Assembly (NCBI GenBank): GCA_009842375.1
Contig: VYFM01000383.1
Location: forward strand, 1-20,806
Direction: 5' to 3'
Source of the DNA: Candidatus Poribacteria bacterium
Lineage (GTDB): Bacteria; Poribacteria; WGA-4E; WGA-3G
Length of the DNA stretch: 20,806 nt
The translations under genes and the position numbers were made by a program. Below, in pieces: positions 16,776 to 20,806 of the stretch (position 1 is the first letter of the stretch; each line of letters opens with the position of its first letter). The notes under the pieces are model-generated. The model was given only the letters and a program-made list of their open reading frames with translations. It made no database searches and was not told the origin of the DNA.

Positions 16776-17138
16776 CTAGTAGGGTGTACCGTCGTTGTGC
16801 CCGAATTGCCAACGTCCCTCCTGACCCATCACGGCCTGGAGATCGTTATTTGGATAGTTCACCTCATCACCCGTTGCCTGGTTGCCGATTTTCAGGAAAA
16901 CAACTTCCTTGTCAGTATGGTTAACTAGGTGATGCGCCTCACCTCCCGCTAGGAAACCGGCGCACTTGCTAGGCACTGGCGGTCGCGCTCCGGAATTCTT
17001 AAGGCCGGAAAATCCACCTATCCGACTCTTCTCACGCTTGGTTGTTTGGCTCGCGTACGGTTCTGGGTTGTTCGACGCTTTGGCGCTTGGCAGTACTTCA
17101 CCGGCAGCAATTGCCACCAATTGCTGGCGGTCACCCAT
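16776..17138 (-). pseudogene. Cupin-domain gene lacking its metal-binding core
   Basis: A 120-codon frame that keeps both ends of a cupin-family protein usually about 155-160 residues long. The N-terminal part has ASNNPEPYAS, then REKSRIGGFSGLKN. The C-terminal part has KCAGFLAGGEAHHLVNHTD, GDEVNYPNNDL and the terminal HNDGTPY. The strands between, which carry the His/Glu metal ligands, are absent: GLKN runs almost directly into CAGF through about ten unrelated residues. An in-frame internal deletion explains this best. The product, if made, could not bind metal in the usual way. It lies about 100 bp upstream of the ABC-3C operon on the same strand and may be a remnant of older chromosome. 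Recognition is from memory of the family pattern. Confidence 0.7.
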
Positions 17139-17553
17139 TATTTCAACCCCCCTCTAGACTGACGATGGGCGATTATAGGTGCTGATATTTCCCCCATAAA
17201 CCAGTCCATTCAGGCTAAGGATTTCCCGCTATTCTGAAACCGATGTTGTTCCTCTTTTTGGGTGGACTGGATTAGGCAGAAAAACCACCGCATCCTTCGC
17301 GTGGATTTCATCTCTTCGGGAAAGCACATCTACTGGAAGATCGCATAGAGTAGCAATGCTTAATCTTGCTCCTCTTTGTCCAACTCAGCTCTATCCGCCA
17401 TGAATTTCGGGTTCGTCTGCATCATGGTCTGCGGGATCCAGTTTGTCGCCGAACAATCTTCGTTGGGTTAGCCGAAGTCAAGTAACGTTGTGGCTTTTGC
17501 CACAAGAATCAATGAGACTGCCGACAAAGAGCAGCAGTAGTATATGAGCCCCT
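17139..17553. other. Non-coding gap before the DUF4268 gene
   Basis: About 415 bp without a convincing gene. A 21-codon minus-strand frame (17360-17425) is present but has no recognisable match. The clearest structure is the palindrome at 17488-17505. A five-codon frame (ATG 17544) precedes the DUF4268 start in another frame. No clear promoter was identified. Confidence 0.5.
17488..17505. promoter_or_regulatory. Perfect palindrome upstream of the DUF4268 gene
   Basis: TTGTGGC (17488-17494) and GCCACAA (17499-17505) flank TTTT. The palindrome ends 48 bp before the ATG of the DUF4268 gene. Placement suits an operator for the three-gene cluster; as RNA it would form a 7-bp tetraloop hairpin without a T-tract after it. 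Confidence 0.4.
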
Positions 17554-18714
17554 ATGTTTAAGGTGAACCTGTCGGAGAATCGCCTCGTCCGGCTTGAGAA
17601 ACGGCGTTTTATCGATCTGAACCTGCAAGAGCGGCCCCATCTTCAGGAGTGGCTGGTGCAAACGCCGGAGGCGCTTGGCGAGGAACTTCTGGTCATTCAG
17701 AAGGAGTTCGACGGCTTCGCGGACACCCGCGAGCGGCTCGATTTGCTGGCGCTTGACAAGGGAGGACGGCTGGTGGTCGTCGAGAACAAGCTCGACGATT
17801 CCGGCCGCGATGTTGTATGGCAGGCACTCAAGTACGTGGCCTACTGCTCCAGCCTTAAGAAGGCGGAGATCGTCGAAATCTATCAGAAGTACCTCGACCG
17901 GTGGTTAGACGGCCAGAACGCAGTGGCAAACCTGTGCGAATTCCTCGACATTGAAGATCTAGACGACACGGTGCTCAACGCGGGCAACGAGCAACGGTTG
18001 ATATTGGTCGCGGCGAACTTTCGAAAGGAAGTCACGGCGACCGTACTGTGGCTGATCGGACACGGGGTTCAGGCGCAGTGTTTCCGGGTGTTGCCGTATA
18101 GCTTCGGTGAGGAGATTCTGATCGACCTGCAACAGATCATCCCGACGCCCGAGGCGGCGGATTACATGATCGGAATGGCTGCGAAGGAATCAGAGGAAAA
18201 ATCTGTACAGGGCACCCAAAAGCGCCGCCAGGAGATGCGCCGGGCCTTCTGGACAAGGACGCTGGAGGAGCTGCGGTCCCGCAACATTGCGCGGTACGCC
18301 AACATCAGCCCTTCGAAGGATCACTGGCTGAGTAGCGCCACCGGCGTGTCAAGCTGTGGATTCAGCCTGATTTTCTTGAAGAGCGAGGCGCGCGTTGAAC
18401 TTTACCTCGCGCGTGCCGAGGCAAGTGAGAACAAATGGATTTTTGATCGGCTTGAACGGGATAGGCAGGAAATCGAAGAGCGTTTTGGCGCCGAACTCAA
18501 ATGGCAAAGACTGGACGACAAGAAGGCGAGCAGAATCTCTCACGCACATCCGTTCGATGGCTATGACGACGAGAACTGGCCCGCGATGATCGAGTGGCTG
18601 TGCCAGCACTTCGTCAAGCTGGAGGACGCGTTCGCGGAACCGCTCGCGCGTCTGAACCCGCGCTTGAGGTCTCAGGACGGTATTTCGCCCGGCAATGGGA
18701 GCGATTCTCGCTGA
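17554..18714 (+). CDS. DUF4268 protein with PD-(D/E)XK-like N-terminal domain
   Basis: A 386-residue protein. The N-terminal half resembles NucS/DUF91-type nuclease folds: RLDLLALDKGGRLVVVENK gives Asp63, Glu77 and Lys79 as a candidate D...ExK metal site, with Gln90 in VVWQALKY after it. The C-terminal part (about 235-365) matches DUF4268, beginning FWTRTLEEL and including the HWLSSATGVSSCGFSLIF segment, with HPFDGYDDENWPAM toward the end. Such proteins are common in restriction and defence islands but their role is not established. Nuclease activity is inferred, not known. The gene is followed after 60 bp by the LysM-NERD gene on the same strand. Confidence 0.8.
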   Translation: MFKVNLSENRLVRLEKRRFIDLNLQERPHLQEWLVQTPEALGEELLVIQKEFDGFADTRERLDLLALDKGGRLVVVENKLDDSGRDVVWQALKYVAYCSSLKKAEIVEIYQKYLDRWLDGQNAVANLCEFLDIEDLDDTVLNAGNEQRLILVAANFRKEVTATVLWLIGHGVQAQCFRVLPYSFGEEILIDLQQIIPTPEAADYMIGMAAKESEEKSVQGTQKRRQEMRRAFWTRTLEELRSRNIARYANISPSKDHWLSSATGVSSCGFSLIFLKSEARVELYLARAEASENKWIFDRLERDRQEIEERFGAELKWQRLDDKKASRISHAHPFDGYDDENWPAMIEWLCQHFVKLEDAFAEPLARLNPRLRSQDGISPGNGSDSR

Positions 18715-18774
18715 GTCTCGTACGCATCGCGGATCCGTGTCGCCGGTACCGAGGGAAGCGATCACTCACGGGCA

Positions 18775-19788
18775 ATGAGCGAAACGATAGTAGTACACGT
18801 TGAGTCGGGAGAAACGCTCTCGAAAATTGCCGCGCGGCATGGCGTCACCGTCGAGCAATTGCAGGAATGGAATCGGATCGAAGAGGCGGACTATGTGCAG
18901 GTGGGTCAGAGAATCGTCGTCCACGAGGCGGTGGTTGCGCCTGGATGGGACGACGCAGCTGGCGCTTGGAGCGGGTGGCTGGGAGCAGCACTCGTCTTGG
19001 TGGCGCTGCTACTTCTGTTTCGCCCCAAACGCAGAACCCCAACTTCGACGCCTGATACCCGAGTCTCGTCACCGACAGAGGCACCGTATCGGCACGGTTC
19101 GAAACCCATTGCGGTATTGCGGACATCCGCGCCAAAGGTAAACGCCGGCGAGCGACGGGTCCAAAAGGTGTTGACGAGGCGTTACCGGGACTGGCCGCTG
19201 CTCAATAACGTGCTGCTTCGCTCTGGAGGAGGGACGGCACAGATCGATCACATCCTCATATCGCCCGCCGGGGTATTCGTGATCGAGACCAAGGACATGG
19301 GCGGATGGATATTCGCAAGCCCCGGGCAGCAAAGGTGGACGCAAACATTCAGGGCGGGCCGCTGGTCCCGCATGATGGGAATCAAGTCGAAGCGATTCAC
19401 TTTCTACAATCCACTGCTGCAGAACGAAGGACACGCGAAGGCCCTGGTCAAACTCGGCGTCGTTGGTCCTTGGGAGCTTAGGCCCGTCGCCGTGTTCGTG
19501 GGCGACGCCGAGCTGAAAACGGAGGAGAAGTTCGTGCGGTTTGAAGAGCACGAGGATATGGCAAAGCGGTTCCGTGGCTGGCGCATGCGAGGCGTCGTCT
19601 GCATGAGCCTGGCGGAGTTGCACCGCTACATCAACTTCTCCGTTCGCGCTTCGTCGAGTCGAAGCCTGACGCGAGAGAGGATGGAGGCGATCCGGGCAAA
19701 GATAACGACGGCTGCCCTGCCTGTGACCGCGGAGACTCACGCCAGACATGTGGAGTTCGCCCGGTCGGCGAAGAGGGCATCGTGGTAA
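18775..19788 (+). CDS. LysM - transmembrane - NERD domain protein
   Basis: A 337-residue protein. A LysM domain (about 5-50; HVESGETLSKIAARHGV) is followed by one hydrophobic helix (65-82) and RPKRR, then a variable linker and a NERD domain (about 122-250). NERD shows Glu125 in GERRV, QIDHI with Asp158, and VIETK with Glu171 and Lys173, the predicted nuclease residues. There is no cleavable signal peptide. Positive charges after the helix suggest the N-terminal LysM faces the periplasm and the NERD domain the cytoplasm. LysM modules bind peptidoglycan, and NERD is a predicted nuclease domain, so a wall-anchored nuclease is a reasonable reading. The stop overlaps the ATG of the next gene. Confidence 0.85.
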   Translation: MSETIVVHVESGETLSKIAARHGVTVEQLQEWNRIEEADYVQVGQRIVVHEAVVAPGWDDAAGAWSGWLGAALVLVALLLLFRPKRRTPTSTPDTRVSSPTEAPYRHGSKPIAVLRTSAPKVNAGERRVQKVLTRRYRDWPLLNNVLLRSGGGTAQIDHILISPAGVFVIETKDMGGWIFASPGQQRWTQTFRAGRWSRMMGIKSKRFTFYNPLLQNEGHAKALVKLGVVGPWELRPVAVFVGDAELKTEEKFVRFEEHEDMAKRFRGWRMRGVVCMSLAELHRYINFSVRASSSRSLTRERMEAIRAKITTAALPVTAETHARHVEFARSAKRASW

Positions 19789-20342
19789 TGAAGCGCAATA
19801 TCGCATGTCTGGGCTGGGGTTCTCTAATCTGGGATCCTCGAAGTCTGCCAATCCAGCGGTACTGGTTCGATGACGGTCCGCTGATTCCAGTCGAATTCGC
19901 GCGTCAATCCAAGGACGATCGAATCACACTGGTCATCTCGCCTGACGCCCGCCCCGTGCGATCGCTATGGACCCTTATGGACAGCGATAGTCTCGAAGTC
20001 GCGATAAAACAGTTGAAGCGGCGGGAAGAAACAACGAAGGACAACATCGGCGATTGGTCGAAGGGACAGGATTCTCCCGCCGAGATTCCTAAGCTGAGCG
20101 AGTGGACGCGTGCAAGAAATATCGACTCGGTCATCTGGACGGCGTTACCGCCAGGGCTCAAGGGCAATGAAAATGAGCAACCTAGTGTGGAAGACGTACT
20201 ACGGTACCTTCGGGAGCTAACCGGGACAGCAAGAGACGCTGCAGAACAATACATTCGTCGGGCACCTCGGCAGATTGATACTGCGTATCGGAGACGGATC
20301 GAAGCCGAGCTCTATTGGCTACCAAGGGACGGAAACAAGTAG
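19788..20342 (+). CDS. ChaC/GGCT-like fold protein
   Basis: About 184 residues from ATG 19788, which shares its A with the upstream TAA (TAATG); the GTG two codons earlier (19782) is possible but less attractive. The N-terminus CLGWGSLIWDPRSLP matches the YGSLIW glycine loop of gamma-glutamylcyclotransferase/ChaC-like proteins. The rest has no motif I can name, and the family's catalytic Glu is not assigned. Canonical members cleave gamma-glutamyl bonds, releasing 5-oxoproline; whether this one does is unknown. Translational coupling to the LysM-NERD gene suggests the products work together. Confidence 0.7.
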   Translation: MKRNIACLGWGSLIWDPRSLPIQRYWFDDGPLIPVEFARQSKDDRITLVISPDARPVRSLWTLMDSDSLEVAIKQLKRREETTKDNIGDWSKGQDSPAEIPKLSEWTRARNIDSVIWTALPPGLKGNENEQPSVEDVLRYLRELTGTARDAAEQYIRRAPRQIDTAYRRRIEAELYWLPRDGNK

Positions 20343-20402
20343 ATGCATAGCAGAGCGTTCGCGAGTTGCAGCGGAAGGTTGCATTAGTTACTCGGATTGC
20401 CA

Positions 20403-20806
20403 TTACTCGAGCTCAATCTCGATCCGGCAATGATCGCTCGGCCCCCATTCCTCCGGCCTGTTGAGGGCACGCACGGTAAGCGAGTCAGCGAGTCCTCTGG
20501 AGGCGAAGACGTAATCCAATTGGCGGGTAGCGGTCGCCGGCTTTTGGCGGTTGGAATGAAATGTGGGGACGTTCCGGCTGTCCCGTGGCAATTCGTCCGG
20601 CCACGGATCCGCCTGGCGGCCGTTCGGATATTCCGGACCTTTGCAAGGCAAACCCATAGCCTCCATCCGATCAAACACAGTCTTGTACCGGGCAGCCCAA
20701 TAGGCGTCGCCATGTTCGCCGTAACCGCGCAGGATATTCAGGTCGCCGGCTGCCAGAACGCGATGCCCGTCCGCCTTCGTAACGAAAACCGACAAGTCGG
20801 AAATGA
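20403..20806 (-). CDS. Endonuclease/exonuclease/phosphatase family protein, C-terminal part (5' end beyond window)
   Basis: The frame runs open to the window edge, so only the last about 134 residues are seen; TTG at 20795 is not the true start. Motifs of the DNase I-like fold are clear: LAAGDLNI (metal-binding Asp and Asn), RQLDYVFAS, and the terminal GPSDHCRIEIEL with the catalytic Asp-His pair. Members cleave phosphodiester bonds in nucleic acids, phosphoinositides or other substrates; the substrate is not evident here. It converges on the ChaC/GGCT-like gene across about 60 bp with no obvious terminator. Confidence 0.88.
   Translation of the reverse strand, partial: ISDLSVFVTKADGHRVLAAGDLNILRGYGEHGDAYWAARYKTVFDRMEAMGLPCKGPEYPNGRQADPWPDELPRDSRNVPTFHSNRQKPATATRQLDYVFASRGLADSLTVRALNRPEEWGPSDHCRIEIELE

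Noticed and set aside
17360..17425. 21-codon minus-strand frame starting with two Met codons
   Set aside because: Charged but unrecognisable, without a ribosome site; too short to support.
19069..19851. Long antisense open frame of about 260 codons
   Set aside because: It lies opposite the LysM-NERD gene, which has clear domain motifs; this frame has none and follows from GC-rich codon use. The same applies to 1722-2492 and 12129-12842.
1..20806. CRISPR arrays, insertion sequences, integrase or transposase genes
   Set aside because: No spaced direct-repeat array, terminal inverted repeats or recombinase motifs were seen on either strand.

Overview
The window looks like a chromosomal stretch from a gammaproteobacterium whose lineage I cannot resolve. 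The left flank is GC-rich core DNA: the 3' end of an aldehyde dehydrogenase gene, then a tRNA cluster (Pro-TGG, Arg-TCT, His-GTG, Lys-CTT), three of which encode their own CCA. Base composition and gene content change right after tRNA-Lys. This tRNA lacks an encoded CCA and has a T-stem mismatch, which fits a genomic island having integrated at its 3' end. No integrase and no second attachment site are visible, so the other boundary is probably outside the window.

From 1097 to about 16.7 kb the window is a defence island. On the minus strand lies a type II CBASS operon: capV (patatin phospholipase effector), a DncV-like CD-NTase, and cap2 (E2-E1 fusion). There is no cap3 protease gene; cap2 ends about 55 bp from tRNA-Lys. 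Divergent from capV is a HTH-WYL regulator of the CapW type. A perfect palindrome in the shared intergenic region overlaps the -35 of a good sigma70 promoter for the CBASS operon. capW is followed by an MNT-like nucleotidyltransferase of unknown role. Next, on the minus strand, are a type III restriction-modification pair (res then mod, TAATG junction) and a three-gene ABC-3C operon: an Mrr-like nuclease effector, middle component 2 and an SMC/RecN-like ABC ATPase, joined by ATGA overlaps.

A cupin gene that seems to have lost its metal-binding core lies upstream of the ABC-3C operon, then about 400 bp with no convincing gene but a perfect palindrome. From 17.5 kb a plus-strand cluster encodes a DUF4268 protein with a PD-(D/E)XK-like N-terminus, a LysM-transmembrane-NERD protein, and a ChaC/GGCT-like protein whose start overlaps the preceding stop. 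Two predicted nuclease folds, one apparently membrane-tethered, plus a small enzyme-like partner make this the best candidate for an undescribed system. The window ends inside a minus-strand endonuclease/exonuclease/phosphatase-family gene.

Taken together, the island combines nucleotide-signalled abortive infection (CBASS), modification-based discrimination (type III R-M), an ATPase-gated nuclease system (ABC-3C), and an uncharacterised nuclease cluster. All functional calls come from motif reading; no database search was run.
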